Source: Legionella moravica DSM 19234 (GTDB lineage: Bacteria; Pseudomonadota; Gammaproteobacteria; Legionellales; Legionellaceae). Taken from it: a stretch of DNA of 64,000 bases. The translations under genes and the position numbers were made by a program. The stretch lies in contig NZ_KE384003.1 of assembly GCF_000423305.1 (NCBI RefSeq), positions 37,752 to 101,751 of the forward strand. The letters are read 5' to 3'. Shown piece after piece: positions 17,379 through 28,294 of this stretch. How positions within the stretch are numbered: position 1 is the stretch's first letter; each line of letters opens with the position of its first letter. The notes beneath the pieces are model-generated. The model saw only the letters and a program-made list of their open reading frames with translations, had not been told where the DNA came from and searched no databases.

Positions 17379-17472
17379 CCACTGGGTTAAGCCAATACTC
17401 TGATCAAGAGACAGAGTGAGATGAACGATCTCTTGAGGGTATTGCATGACCACATGTTAAAAAATCTCAATG

Positions 17473-18759
<1,287 letters not shown>

Positions 18760-18768
18760 TTAAAATAA

Positions 18769-19371
18769 TTAAATCGAAACAGCACCAAGGTCAAGTAAGG
18801 CATTCGCCAGAGGAACCAAAGGTAAACCAAGAATCGTGTCTTCATTTCCTTGTACTTCCTTAAATAACCATTTACCTTGGCTTTCATATTGGTAAGCACC
18901 ACAGCTATGGTACGGATGTTCATTGTGTAAATAAGCTTCGATGTTCCTTTCGCTTAGGCAGTGGAGCGTTAGATAAGCTATTTCATGATGTTGCCATAAT
19001 ACGTGATTGTCTTTTGCGATACAAAGACAGGAAATTTGTTGGTGTTTTTTTCCGCTTAACAAACGCAGATGCTCAATTGCTCTTTGATGATTCAGTGGTT
19101 TATCCAATATCCTTTTATCTATAACGCACAATTGATCCGCTGCAATAACGTAATGATCCGGGTATTGTTTACTTACTGCTAGTGCTTTAGTGATTGCCAG
19201 GGTAATTCCTAAATCAGGCAGGTTGCTGGATTGATGGCTCTTTTTAATCGCTTCTTCATCGCAATGGGAAGGTATAATTAAAAATTCCAGTCCAAGGGAG
19301 TGGAGTAATTTTTGCCTGATAGAAGATCCTGATGCCAGAATCAAAGGTTCTTGTTGCAAAAATCTAGACAT
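18769..19371 (-). CDS. Maf-family nucleoside triphosphate pyrophosphatase
   Basis: The 200-aa protein has the Maf signature L-A-S-G-S-S-I-R-Q-K-L-L near the start, the conserved D-E-E-A-I, A-A-D-Q-L-C (catalytic Asp) and G-K-K-H-Q. Maf/YceF proteins hydrolyse non-canonical or methylated nucleotides to monophosphates; A-A-D-Q-L fits the YceF (m7GTP) branch. Its start overlaps the upstream ZIP transporter gene by 8 bp, so the two are probably an operon leading into eno. Confidence 0.88.
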   Translation of the reverse strand: MSRFLQQEPLILASGSSIRQKLLHSLGLEFLIIPSHCDEEAIKKSHQSSNLPDLGITLAITKALAVSKQYPDHYVIAADQLCVIDKRILDKPLNHQRAIEHLRLLSGKKHQQISCLCIAKDNHVLWQHHEIAYLTLHCLSERNIEAYLHNEHPYHSCGAYQYESQGKWLFKEVQGNEDTILGLPLVPLANALLDLGAVSI

Positions 19372-20122
19372 AAATAGCTACCGATGCCATCAGGAGAAAG
19401 CCTATAATAACGAAGCTGAAATCAGTAAGATTACAGCAACGCTCTACCATGACGCAACGCTCCAATCCATGCAACGTTCCCAAGTAGAGAAAGGTTCCCG
19501 CTGAGGCGGCTATTAATATAGGATCGAAGAGAGAGCGGGTTTCCATTCCATGGCCGAAAAACCAGCCAAGATAGATTCCTAACGGCGTCATGAAGCTGAA
19601 CAAAATAAAAAAGATCATGCTTTTATTGGTAGTCATGGAACTTTTGTTTAATTGAACTGCAATGGCAAAACTCTCTGCCCATTTATGCGTGATTATAGCT
19701 AAAAAGAGCATGATTATCATGGAGTTATAATGAGCTAGTCCTAGCGCAGCCCCCAACATTACAGAGTGTACTGAAAGCATGGCCCAGGCCAAAATAGCAA
19801 AAGCAGGATGTTCGGAGCTGTGATGGTGATACAGTTCCTTTCCTAAATGTTCAAACCATAAAAAAATCAGGAATACAGCGCCTGTAATAATAAAGGCAAA
19901 TGGATAGTCATAGCCCATGCTTTTAAATAAAGAGTTTGACTCGGGTAGCATATGAAGCAACGCAGCTCCCAAAAACACCCCTGTAGCCAAAGTTTCACCG
20001 ATAGGGAAATCGATATGTTTATCGTCTTTAATTCGCTTTCTAAATGGGTACCAGCCTGCAATAAGTATGACAATAAAAATGGATATGGCGAAAATAATTT
20101 TTAAACCCGTAGCCGAAAACAT
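19364..20122 (-). CDS. ZIP-family metal transporter
   Basis: The 252-aa membrane protein has about eight hydrophobic segments. Metal-site motifs of the ZIP family are visible: L-L-H-M-L-P-E, H-S-V-M-L-G-A-A-L-G in TM4 and H-K-W-A-E-S-F-A in TM5. A His cluster (H-H-H-S-S-E-H) lies in the cytoplasmic loop between TM3 and TM4. ZIP proteins import zinc or other divalent metals. A CDF exporter gene follows upstream on the same strand, 123 bp away, so two opposing metal fluxes are encoded side by side. Confidence 0.88.
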   Translation of the reverse strand: MFSATGLKIIFAISIFIVILIAGWYPFRKRIKDDKHIDFPIGETLATGVFLGAALLHMLPESNSLFKSMGYDYPFAFIITGAVFLIFLWFEHLGKELYHHHSSEHPAFAILAWAMLSVHSVMLGAALGLAHYNSMIIMLFLAIITHKWAESFAIAVQLNKSSMTTNKSMIFFILFSFMTPLGIYLGWFFGHGMETRSLFDPILIAASAGTFLYLGTLHGLERCVMVERCCNLTDFSFVIIGFLLMASVAIYV

Positions 20123-20245
20123 GAAGTATTCCTACTTTATTATGAGTTATATCTCTGTATGCCATCCTATACCGAAAAAGAGGGTACAGTCAGGGATGTT
20201 ACAAAAGGAGTATGATATCCCAATTGCTGATTAATTTACCAGATC

Positions 20246-21385
20246 CTATTTGCTGTGATGCATTATTTCATGCAAGCTTAATAATCGTACCTCTTCAATA
20301 TCTGCTTGCAGTTTTAACGCAAGAATAATTCGATCATGTAATTCCTGCCATTGAGCAAAGTCTTCCGTACACGCAATATCAATACTGATTTTTCCATCTA
20401 AATAATGCAAGTTCCAAAACAGGATTTGTGGAAAATCAATATGCACTTCATTCAATAACTGTTCTTGAATGACTGACCGGCTGGGCAAATGCAATGAAGG
20501 ACTGCACACTTCATCGTCTTCCGGATCGACATGAACAATGACGTCCTGAACGCTGGCAATTTGCTCGACTAGAGCCCGATGTACGTGTTGCGCTATATAA
20601 TGACCTTCTGAAACGGATATTTTAGGTGAGACCAGTATATGGACGTCAATCAAAACATCATTACCCATGAAACGGCTACGTAATTGATGTATTTTTTGTA
20701 CGCCGTCAATACTTTGAATGACCTGTTCAATTTGGGATAACAATTCAGAGTCTACAGCCGTATCAACCAGTTCCTTTACGCTATTCCAACCATAATCCCA
20801 TCCCATTTTAACAATCATCAAACCTACGATAATTGCAGCTACCGCATCCAGATAAACAAATCCAGCCAAGCTACCAATAAGGCCGATCAATACAACTATT
20901 GATGATGCAGCATCAGAACGATGATGCCAGGCATTTGCAGTAATTAATGGTGAGTTGATGCGCTTCCCAATGAGTTTTGTATAATGAAAAAGCAGTTCGT
21001 TGGCTATGATGGAGCAGCATATTATAGGTAAAGACAGCCAATTGGGCATGGTATGTGTCGAGTTAATTAGCTCATCCAGGGCATCCCATGCAATTCCAAA
21101 TCCTGCGAGTATGAGTAATTGTGCTAATAGCAGAGTGGCGGCAGTTTCAATGCGTTGATGACCGTAGGGATGTGTGTCGTCAGCATCAAGGCTTCCATAT
21201 TTTGAAGCAAACAGCACCATGACATCAGTGATTAAATCCGAAAAAGAATGCACACCATCAGCTACCAGAGCATGAGAATGGTAGACGATACCGCCAATTA
21301 ATTTAATGAACCCGAGTAGTGCGTTTACTAATGCTCCAATCAAGGTCACTTTTTTGGCCTGCCAATACCTATCGTTTTGTATCAT
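20246..21385 (-). CDS. Cation diffusion facilitator (CDF) metal exporter
   Basis: The 379-aa protein has six membrane segments and a cytoplasmic C-terminal domain. CDF hallmarks are A-L-V-A-D-G-V-H-S-F-S-D in TM2, H-P-Y-G-H-Q-R-I-E after TM2, and H-H-R-S-D-A-A-S-S in TM5 giving the His/Asp metal site. The C-terminal domain (about 205-300) carries V-D-V-H-I-L-V and V-H-V-D-P-E-D-D. It is longer than E. coli FieF (300 aa) by an extra C-terminal segment of about 70 residues. Metal (Zn, Fe or Mn) cannot be decided from sequence alone. Confidence 0.9.
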   Translation of the reverse strand: MIQNDRYWQAKKVTLIGALVNALLGFIKLIGGIVYHSHALVADGVHSFSDLITDVMVLFASKYGSLDADDTHPYGHQRIETAATLLLAQLLILAGFGIAWDALDELINSTHTMPNWLSLPIICCSIIANELLFHYTKLIGKRINSPLITANAWHHRSDAASSIVVLIGLIGSLAGFVYLDAVAAIIVGLMIVKMGWDYGWNSVKELVDTAVDSELLSQIEQVIQSIDGVQKIHQLRSRFMGNDVLIDVHILVSPKISVSEGHYIAQHVHRALVEQIASVQDVIVHVDPEDDEVCSPSLHLPSRSVIQEQLLNEVHIDFPQILFWNLHYLDGKISIDIACTEDFAQWQELHDRIILALKLQADIEEVRLLSLHEIMHHSK

Positions 21386-21523
21386 TATTAATCCTTCTCA
21401 GGTCAACATTAAAATGACATTGGATTCTTTATAAAAGCGCATCATATCATGATATCAGCTGGGGAGGAGAATTTTGACTTTTAGACCTCGCTACGTGTTT
21501 CTGGGCGCTCGTATTGTTCATCT

Positions 21524-21578
21524 GTCATCCCTGAGTTCGCTCACTTGTGTCCGGGGATATTGAGCTTCTTTCGATCCC
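21524..21578. repeat. Degenerate copy of a dispersed intergenic repeat
   Basis: GTCATCCC, then GTGTCCGGGGATATTGAGC and TTCTTTCGATCCC, match with changes the outer part of the inverted repeat arms at 40877 and 41680 (GTCATCCCG, GTGTCCAGGGATATTCATC). The stretch to about 21660 (CCCCTCACCC, CCTTCTCCC) may be part of the same family. It fills the left half of the 581-bp gap 21386-21966. Confidence 0.55.
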
Positions 21579-21730
21579 ATCTCGAGACGTTCACCTGAAT
21601 GAGCGCACTTTTGCGCGCAAGTATTGACCCCCCCTCACCCTAAACCTTCTCCCCAGAGCACATTGGTAAGTTCTGATGCATGTGAAAAATGAACTGATTT
21701 TACAGGGTATTCTAAGTACTACTCACAGGG

Positions 21731-21872
21731 TTATCCACAGATTTTGTGGATAAATGAGTTGCGTAATTACTGTTCAAAAAAATACAAAAGTCCTTATCCA
21801 AGGAGGATAATATGAAACACCTAAGCGTTATTTTGGTTAGAGTGAAAATTGAGGGAGGATTTTTTATCCACA
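21731..21872. promoter_or_regulatory. Cluster of three perfect DnaA boxes
   Basis: TTATCCACA occurs at 21731-21739 and 21864-21872, and its complement TGTGGATAA at 21745-21753. The first two form a 5-bp-spaced inverted pair. A near-match (TGGTGGATA) follows at about 21879. The flanking DNA is AT-rich. The region lies downstream of recG in an intergenic gap with no convincing gene. It could be a DnaA titration site, a cryptic origin or a hairpin; the role is not shown. Confidence 0.6.
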
Positions 21873-21966
21873 GGAAATTGGTGGATATGTATAAAATAAA
21901 CTTGTGTATCTTAGCAAAGAAATAATTAAAAAACAGTCTTGACATTCATATTATTGAAACTATTTT

Positions 21967-24039
21967 TTATCCTTGTAAAAACTGTTCAAAATGACCTAAC
22001 CACCGCTGAGTAATGGCTCGGGCGATTTCAGGTCTTTCAGCCAGTAATTGTTTCGCTATGGGTGGCAAAAGTGCAATTAGTGATTTATCTCGTTGTAAAT
22101 TAGCTAATTTAAATTGCCTGTAACCGGTTTGCTTCGTTCCTAATAATTCCCCCGCGCCTCTGAGCTCCAGGTCTTTTTCTGAAATGATAAACCCATCATG
22201 AGTGGAACGCATGACTTTTAGGCGCTCTGAACCGTTTTGCGATAAAGGGCTTTGATAGAGAAGAAGGCAATGCGATTGAGCATTACCTCGACCCACTCGA
22301 CCTCGTAATTGATGCAATTGTGATAATCCTAGCCTTTCTGCATTTTCTATAATCATTAGACTGGCATTAGGAACGTCTACCCCAACTTCAATAACTGTAG
22401 TCGCGACCAGTAAATCAATTTCTCCTGATTTAAATGCAGCCATAGTCGCTTCTTTTTCCAAAGATTTCATTTGCCCATGAACTAATCCTACCCGTACAGA
22501 TGTTAATTGTTCTTGTAATTTTTGGGCTGTTTCTGTTGCTGCCATGCATTGTAATTTTTCTGATTCTTCAATTAATGTGCACACCCAATATGCTTGCCGG
22601 CCGCTGGCTATTCCAGCCCGCAATCGTTCAATAATTGCCTCTCTTTTTTCCTGATTTAGTACAGCTGTACTCACTGGAGTTCTTCCGGGGGGAAGTTCAT
22701 CAATAATCGAGATATCCAAATGGGCAAAATGGGTCATGGATAAGGTTCTGGGAATAGGGGTCGCAGTCATAAGCAGTTGATGTGGAATTAATTGATCCTT
22801 TTGTCCTTTTTGCTGCAATAGCAAACGTTGCTCTACTCCGAATCGATGTTGCTCATCAATGATCACAAGACCCAATTGTGAAAATTCGACGTCCTCCTGG
22901 AATAAGGCATGTGTTCCAATAATCAGTTGGCATGTGTTATCTCCAAGAGCAGTTAATGCTTTTCTTCGCTCGGCAGCCTTCATTTTACCGCTTAGACGCA
23001 ATACGGAACAATTTAAGGGCTCTAGCCAGCTGCGCAAGGTATTAAAATGTTGCTCACTTAAGAGATCTGTAGGGGCCATCAGAGCTACTTGAAACCCTTG
23101 GGCTATTGCCTGAAGCGCAGCCAGGGCCGCGATCACGGTTTTACCTGATCCTACATCCCCCTGAACGAGGCGCAGCATGGGTTTGGTTTGACTTAAATCC
23201 AGAGCTATTTCTTTAGAAACCCGTTGTTGTGCCTGGGTCAGGCCAAAGGGAAGGGCGCTTAAAAAATGAGTTGTTAATTCGTTATTGACTGGTATGCATG
23301 GAGCACGCAGCTGACTGCGGGATAACCTCGCGAATTGCATGCTTAATCGTTGCGCCAGTAACTCATCGAATACTAATCGTTTTAGCGCAGGATGTTCTCC
23401 AATTTCCAAAGCGTGTAATGAAGTTTCTGGAGGGGGATTATGTAATAATTTGATGGCAAAACCCAGATTGGGGAAATGATGTTCCTGAAGTTGATGTTCG
23501 CTCATCCATTCCAGCTTATGAAGCTCCTCTTCGCAACGCGCCAAGGCAATCTGTACCAATTGCCGTAATCGGGTTTGGGTTAAGCCCTGCGTGGTCGGGT
23601 AAATAGGCGTTAATGTTTCATTGACCCGAAACTCAGCATCTTGATCAAGTAGTTGGTATTCTGGATGGATCATTTCCAAATGATTATTGAATTCGCGAAC
23701 TTCACCGAAAGCATGAATTGTTCCGCTGTTATTCAAAGCAGCGACTTGTTGTTTGTTAAAATGAAAAAATCGTAGTTTTACTACTCCTGTTTTATCTTCT
23801 ACGAAGCAATTCAGCATCATTCTCTTGCCGTATTTGATCTCTGTCTTGCATACATGGCCTGAAATGACGCACCAGTCATTGGAGCGTAAATCCTGAATTG
23901 GTGTTATTCTGGTTCTGTCCTGGTAGCGATAGGGTAAGTGAAACAGCAGATCGTGCACTGTAAAAATGCCGCATTTGGCGAGTTTTGCCGCAAGGGTTGG
24001 GCCTACGCCAGCTAAGTATTCACAAGAGTTGAACAGCAC
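21967..24039 (-). CDS. recG: ATP-dependent DNA helicase RecG
   Basis: The 690-aa superfamily 2 helicase regresses stalled forks and processes Holliday junctions. The N-terminal wedge/OB domain (about 1-160, with V-G-P-T-L-A-A-K-L and D-L-L-F-H-L-P-Y-R-Y-Q-D-R) precedes the helicase core. Motif I is G-D-V-G-S-G-K-T, motif II D-E-Q-H-R-F-G, motif III T-A-T-P-I-P-R-T-L and motif VI Q-L-R-G-R-V-G-R-G. Length matches the family. It is transcribed away from the permease gene at 24202. Confidence 0.97.
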   Translation of the reverse strand: MLFNSCEYLAGVGPTLAAKLAKCGIFTVHDLLFHLPYRYQDRTRITPIQDLRSNDWCVISGHVCKTEIKYGKRMMLNCFVEDKTGVVKLRFFHFNKQQVAALNNSGTIHAFGEVREFNNHLEMIHPEYQLLDQDAEFRVNETLTPIYPTTQGLTQTRLRQLVQIALARCEEELHKLEWMSEHQLQEHHFPNLGFAIKLLHNPPPETSLHALEIGEHPALKRLVFDELLAQRLSMQFARLSRSQLRAPCIPVNNELTTHFLSALPFGLTQAQQRVSKEIALDLSQTKPMLRLVQGDVGSGKTVIAALAALQAIAQGFQVALMAPTDLLSEQHFNTLRSWLEPLNCSVLRLSGKMKAAERRKALTALGDNTCQLIIGTHALFQEDVEFSQLGLVIIDEQHRFGVEQRLLLQQKGQKDQLIPHQLLMTATPIPRTLSMTHFAHLDISIIDELPPGRTPVSTAVLNQEKREAIIERLRAGIASGRQAYWVCTLIEESEKLQCMAATETAQKLQEQLTSVRVGLVHGQMKSLEKEATMAAFKSGEIDLLVATTVIEVGVDVPNASLMIIENAERLGLSQLHQLRGRVGRGNAQSHCLLLYQSPLSQNGSERLKVMRSTHDGFIISEKDLELRGAGELLGTKQTGYRQFKLANLQRDKSLIALLPPIAKQLLAERPEIARAITQRWLGHFEQFLQG

Positions 24040-24201
24040 GGTATTATTATTCTGTAAAAAAATGAATGATAACAGGAAAATACATGCTTTGCGACTGAGC
24101 CAGAACTTATGAACATTTCGAGGTCCGGGTAGAAGGAATTTTTAATGAGGGCGTTTTAGATACGTCTTGTGAGCATCAATCAAGAATGGGAGTTCAACAG
24201 A

Positions 24202-25257
24202 ATGAGCCGCATCATACATTTTACGGCAGCACTAATTTTAGTCTGGATATGTGGCTATTTATTAATCGCAGGTCGTGGGTTATTGATACCTATAGTGATT
24301 TCAATATTTATCTGGCATTTATTGAATACCATAAACAGCGGGATGCAGAGGATCCCTTTTGTAGGATTTCGATTTCCAAACTGGATCAGTATGATTTTGT
24401 CCCTTATTGTTGTTGCAGTTATGGTGAAAATATTACTTAACATCATCAGCAATAACGTGAATGATGTGATCGAGGCAGCACCTCGCTATCAGGACAATTT
24501 AATCGCGATTTTTAATAATCTGGAAAAGCGATTCCACATTAAAGCCTTTGCTGACTTTGATAGCATCATTAAGAATTTAAGCATTCAATCTATGGTTCTT
24601 AATATTTATAGTGTGTTTACAACGTTAACCAGTTCGGCTGTTTTAATTTCCTTGTATGTTGTTTTTCTTTTTGTAGAACAACATTATTTCAGTCAAAAAA
24701 TGGATGCATTTTTCCCTCAGAAAGAGCACAGAAAACTCGTAAAAAATATTGTTTCTCATATTACAAAAGACACACAAACCTACCTTGGTATTAAAACTTT
24801 ATTAAGTTTTATTACGGCAACTGCCAGTTGGCTCATTATGAAATGGGTGCATTTGGACTTTGCTGAATTTTGGGCTTTATTAATTTTCTTTTTAAACTAC
24901 ATTCCCAATATAGGCGCAATTGTGGCTACTGCATTTCCTGCGGCTTTGGCTTTGATTCAATTTGAAAGTTGGTGGCCGTTTGTAGAAGTTACCTCAGGAA
25001 TCGTGACGATCCAGTTTATTGTAGGAAATTTTCTCGAACCCAGATTGTTGGGAAAATCACTGAATTTAAGCCCTTTGATCATCTTGTTTGCTTTAGGTTT
25101 GTGGGGAGCCATCTGGGGGATTCTGGGGATGTTTTTATCAGTGCCTATAACCGTCATGATGATGATAGTATTTGCTCATTTTGATTCGACCAGGCCAATA
25201 GCTATTTTATTATCTCAGGATGGCCATATTAATAAGTCTTATGAGGCGATTGATTAA
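24202..25257 (+). CDS. AI-2E family transporter (PerM-like permease)
   Basis: The 351-aa polytopic protein has about seven to eight membrane segments in the AI-2E/PerM pattern: a pair near the N-terminus, a cytosolic stretch, then conserved F-F-L-N-Y-I-P-N-I-G-A-I-V-A-T and G-N-F-L-E-P-R-L-L-G-K-S-L-N-L-S-P. The ATG at 24202 has GGGAG 9 bp upstream and is preferred to the GTG at 24169. Family members have been linked to signal, Na+/H+ or small-molecule export; the substrate here is unknown. Confidence 0.85.
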   Translation: MSRIIHFTAALILVWICGYLLIAGRGLLIPIVISIFIWHLLNTINSGMQRIPFVGFRFPNWISMILSLIVVAVMVKILLNIISNNVNDVIEAAPRYQDNLIAIFNNLEKRFHIKAFADFDSIIKNLSIQSMVLNIYSVFTTLTSSAVLISLYVVFLFVEQHYFSQKMDAFFPQKEHRKLVKNIVSHITKDTQTYLGIKTLLSFITATASWLIMKWVHLDFAEFWALLIFFLNYIPNIGAIVATAFPAALALIQFESWWPFVEVTSGIVTIQFIVGNFLEPRLLGKSLNLSPLIILFALGLWGAIWGILGMFLSVPITVMMMIVFAHFDSTRPIAILLSQDGHINKSYEAID

Positions 25258-25326
25258 TTTAACTTTATGGATAACCTTTCCATCTGGCATGAAAAAGAGC
25301 ATAATAACAGTATTTTTGACGGAAAT

Positions 25327-27096
25327 ATGAGTCGTATGAAACATACAGTGGAGCATCTTTTAAAACACTCTTTGACTGCATTACAACAATCAGGTGCAAT
25401 TCCCTCTGATCTTGATATTGAGATCAAAGTGGATAATGCAAAAGACCCTGTTCATGGTGATTATGCCAGTAATCTGGCATTAATCCTGGCAAAGCCATGT
25501 CGTCAGGCACCCAGGAAAATAGCAGAGCTTTTAGTACAGTCTATGCCTGAGGATCCTTCTGTAGAAAAAATTGAAATTGCTGGCGCCGGTTTTATAAATT
25601 TTTTTATGCGCAGCAGTGCCCGATCTATGATTGTCGGTGAAATACTGAAGCTTGGTAAGGAGTTTGGACGCAGTAATTTAGGTAAAAATCAAAAAGTTTT
25701 GATTGAGTTTGTATCTGCCAACCCAACAGGACCCTTGCATGTAGGTCATGGACGAGGAGCGGCATTTGGCGCTACTCTCGGGAATGTACTAAGTGCTGCC
25801 GGTTATGATGTAACTTTAGAATATTATGTCAATGATGCCGGGCGGCAAATGAATATATTGGCGGCCAGTGTCTGGTTGCGCTATCTGGAATTATCTGGTG
25901 AGCCAGTCGTATTTCCTGCAAATGCTTATAAAGGTGAATATGTTTATGAGATAGCAAAAACAGTACACACAGAGCACAGCACCATTTATGTGCGTCCCTG
26001 GCAAGATGTTATCGCCGATCTGCCTGCTGATGAACCTCAGGGTGGGGATAAAGAACTGTTTATTGATGCTGTTATTGAGCGCGCACAAACATTATTAGGA
26101 ACAACGGGTTTTGCATTGTTTCACTCCTACGCCTTGAATACTGTCCTGGATGATATCAAGGATGATTTATCGGGATTTGGCGTTGAATATAAAAGTTGGT
26201 TCTCAGAGCAATCTTTATTTGAAGACGGCTCAATTGAAAAAGGAATTCAGGCGCTGAAAGATGGCGGGCACACCTTTGAAAAAGAAGGGGCGCTTTGGTT
26301 TAAAGCCACAGATTTTGGTGATGAAAAGGATAGAGTGCTTGTTCGTGCCAATGGACAAACCACTTATTTTGCTTCTGACGTCGCCTACCACTGGAATAAA
26401 TACGACCGAGGTTATGATCGTGTGATTGATATTTTTGGTGCTGATCATCACGGTTATATAACCCGAATCCGATCTGCGGTTAAAGCTTTGGGTCATGATG
26501 AGAGTGCATTAACGGTACTGTTAGTGCAATTTGCCATATTGTATCGAAGTGGCGATAGAGTGCAGATGTCTACTCGTAGCGGATCTTTTGTCACTTTAAG
26601 AGAACTGCGGGATGAAGTCGGTAATGATGCGGCTCGCTTTTTCTATGTAGCACGTAAACCAGAACAGCACATGGATTTTGATTTGGATTTAGCAAAATCT
26701 GAGTCAACAGACAATCCGGTTTATTACATTCAATACGCTCATGCACGAATTTGCAGCGTACTGAAACAATTAAACGAACGGGGGATGAACTGGGATCGAT
26801 CTTTGGGGCTGGAGCACATCAACCTGTTAGATAAGTCTCATGAAACTGCTTTAATTACCTTGGTATGCCGATATCCTGAGATTATTGAAACATCTGCGGC
26901 AACATGTGAACCTCATCAACTGGCATACTATCTCAGAGAGCTGGCTAACGGATTGCACAGTTACTATAACGCAGTTCAGCTTTTATGCGAGGATGAGCAA
27001 TTACGTTGCGCGCGTCTTTGTTTACTTGAAGCTGTGCGTCAGGTTTTAAATAATGGCCTGGATTTATTGGGCGTTTCGGCTCCAGAGAGTATGTAA
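25327..27096 (+). CDS. argS: Arginyl-tRNA synthetase
   Basis: The class I synthetase charges tRNA-Arg. The additional N-terminal domain (about 1-110) is followed by the HIGH-type motif H-V-G-H in [13 protein letters not shown], the G-A-D-H-H-G-Y active-site stretch, a degenerate KMSKS (V-Q-M-S-T-R-S-G, as is common in ArgS), and the DALR anticodon-binding domain at the end. The frame is open to 25267; I use the ATG at 25327 (589 aa), with ATG 25336 as alternative. It overlaps the SPOR gene by one base. Confidence 0.95.
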   Translation: MSRMKHTVEHLLKHSLTALQQSGAIPSDLDIEIKVDNAKDPVHGDYASNLALILAKPCRQAPRKIAELLVQSMPEDPSVEKIEIAGAGFINFFMRSSARSMIVGEILKLGKEFGRSNLGKNQKVLIEFVSANPTGPLHVGHGRGAAFGATLGNVLSAAGYDVTLEYYVNDAGRQMNILAASVWLRYLELSGEPVVFPANAYKGEYVYEIAKTVHTEHSTIYVRPWQDVIADLPADEPQGGDKELFIDAVIERAQTLLGTTGFALFHSYALNTVLDDIKDDLSGFGVEYKSWFSEQSLFEDGSIEKGIQALKDGGHTFEKEGALWFKATDFGDEKDRVLVRANGQTTYFASDVAYHWNKYDRGYDRVIDIFGADHHGYITRIRSAVKALGHDESALTVLLVQFAILYRSGDRVQMSTRSGSFVTLRELRDEVGNDAARFFYVARKPEQHMDFDLDLAKSESTDNPVYYIQYAHARICSVLKQLNERGMNWDRSLGLEHINLLDKSHETALITLVCRYPEIIETSAATCEPHQLAYYLRELANGLHSYYNAVQLLCEDEQLRCARLCLLEAVRQVLNNGLDLLGVSAPESM

Positions 27097-27812
27097 TGGC
27101 AAGAGATTATGGAACCAAGCGCTCCACTCATCATAGAAGAAGCGCTCCTCATCAATTATTGGTAATTGCAGTTACTTTCCTGTTGGGCTATCTGACTGCT
27201 ACCTTTTGGGATCCACAAACGATAAGCACCTGGATGAACACTCAGGTGCTTGCTAATCATGAGAAACCCCAGGTAGCCGCTAAATCTGAACCCCAGCGAG
27301 CACAGGTACCGCCAAAACCCAAATTTGAGTTTTATACTTTATTGGCTAATGAAAAAGGTGCATCCCAGCCTGCAGCCTCTAATTCAAATGCGGCTCGTCC
27401 GACGACTGCAACCGTCACATCAACTCCAGCCAAGCCAACCCCTGTCTCTAATGGGACTGCAGCGATAACAGCAGCCGCTAATACTTCAGTAAAACCCAAA
27501 ACACCAGGAACCGCTCAAACTGCTTCAGTAAAAGTTGCTGATGGAAAGCCATTAACAGCTGCTCAAAGTGGAAAGGGGGCTTTTTTAGTTCAAGTGGCGG
27601 CATTTAAAGCCAGGCAAGATGCTGAACATTTGAAGGGTTTGCTCATTCTCAAGGGGTTCGATGTTCGCGTTGTACCTGTAACCAATGCTCAGGGAAATTG
27701 GTTCCGCGTAGTAGTTGGTCCTTATGCAAATCGGGTTTTAGCACAAAAGGCGCAAATTACTTTAGCCAAAAATGAACGACTTCGTGGAATGGTTACACCC
27801 GCTGGTGGATAG
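27096..27812 (+). CDS. SPOR-domain membrane protein (FtsN-like)
   Basis: The 238-aa protein has a short basic cytoplasmic tail (T-K-R-S-T-H-H-R-R), one membrane segment (about 21-38), and a long Ala/Pro/Thr/Lys-rich periplasmic linker. A C-terminal SPOR domain follows (about 160-238, F-L-V-Q-V-A-A-F-K-A, then N-W-F-R-V-V-V-G-P-Y). SPOR domains bind denuded glycan strands at the septum. A SPOR protein directly after argS is a recurring gammaproteobacterial arrangement, and this may be the FtsN counterpart. Confidence 0.88.
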   Translation: MARDYGTKRSTHHRRSAPHQLLVIAVTFLLGYLTATFWDPQTISTWMNTQVLANHEKPQVAAKSEPQRAQVPPKPKFEFYTLLANEKGASQPAASNSNAARPTTATVTSTPAKPTPVSNGTAAITAAANTSVKPKTPGTAQTASVKVADGKPLTAAQSGKGAFLVQVAAFKARQDAEHLKGLLILKGFDVRVVPVTNAQGNWFRVVVGPYANRVLAQKAQITLAKNERLRGMVTPAGG

Positions 27813-27815
27813 ACT

Positions 27816-28154
27816 TTATCTATTCACCGTCACCTGGATATTGCCCGCATTTTTTATAGCATGTGGTTTACTCACTGATATTGTTATTTCTCTCAGTTTA
27901 AATTCTTTTTTAATTAATTCAGATACTTTATTGGCTACAGTTTCAATGAGTTGAAATGAATTGGATTCAACGAATTGAGTGACTAATTGGCATAGAGCAT
28001 CATAATCCAGAGTATCCTCCAGATTGTCTTTACAGCCAGTAAAGTCGGATGGGATGGTGATGTCGATGAGTAATTGTTGCTTAATCCGTTGTTCCCAAGC
28101 ATGCACACCAATCTGGGTAGCCACGTTTAGGGCTGATATTTTTAAGTAATCCAT
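27816..28154 (-). CDS. folB: Dihydroneopterin aldolase
   Basis: The 112-aa folate enzyme converts 7,8-dihydroneopterin to 6-hydroxymethyl-dihydropterin and glycolaldehyde. Family marks are the start D-Y-L-K-I-S-A-L with G-V-H-A-W-E, L-D-Y-D-A-L, L-I-E-T-V-A, and S-K-P-H-A-I-K-N-A with the catalytic Lys. The ATG at 28154 gives the family N-terminus; an upstream in-frame start at 28235 would add 27 unlikely residues. It converges with the SPOR gene, 3 bp apart. Confidence 0.88.
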   Translation of the reverse strand: MDYLKISALNVATQIGVHAWEQRIKQQLLIDITIPSDFTGCKDNLEDTLDYDALCQLVTQFVESNSFQLIETVANKVSELIKKEFKLREITISVSKPHAIKNAGNIQVTVNR

Positions 28155-28294
28155 CTGCTTGTCCAAGGATAATAAACAATAAACTGAATTTGATTTTACA
28201 CCAGCGCCATGAATGTATTCAAGAACAGATACCACTGCATTGAACGCTCTATCGTGTTACCATAAGGTTAATTTTATAACGTAATTGAGAATTC

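Noticed and set aside
17404..17436. TCAAGAGA/TCTCTTGA stem near the eno stop as a terminator
   Set aside because: The stem is real, but no T-run follows on the minus strand, so termination is not supported.
21712..21945. 77-codon minus-strand ORF after recG
   Set aside because: Phe/Lys/Ile-rich, no ribosome binding site of note, and it runs across the DnaA-box cluster; looks like AT-rich noise.
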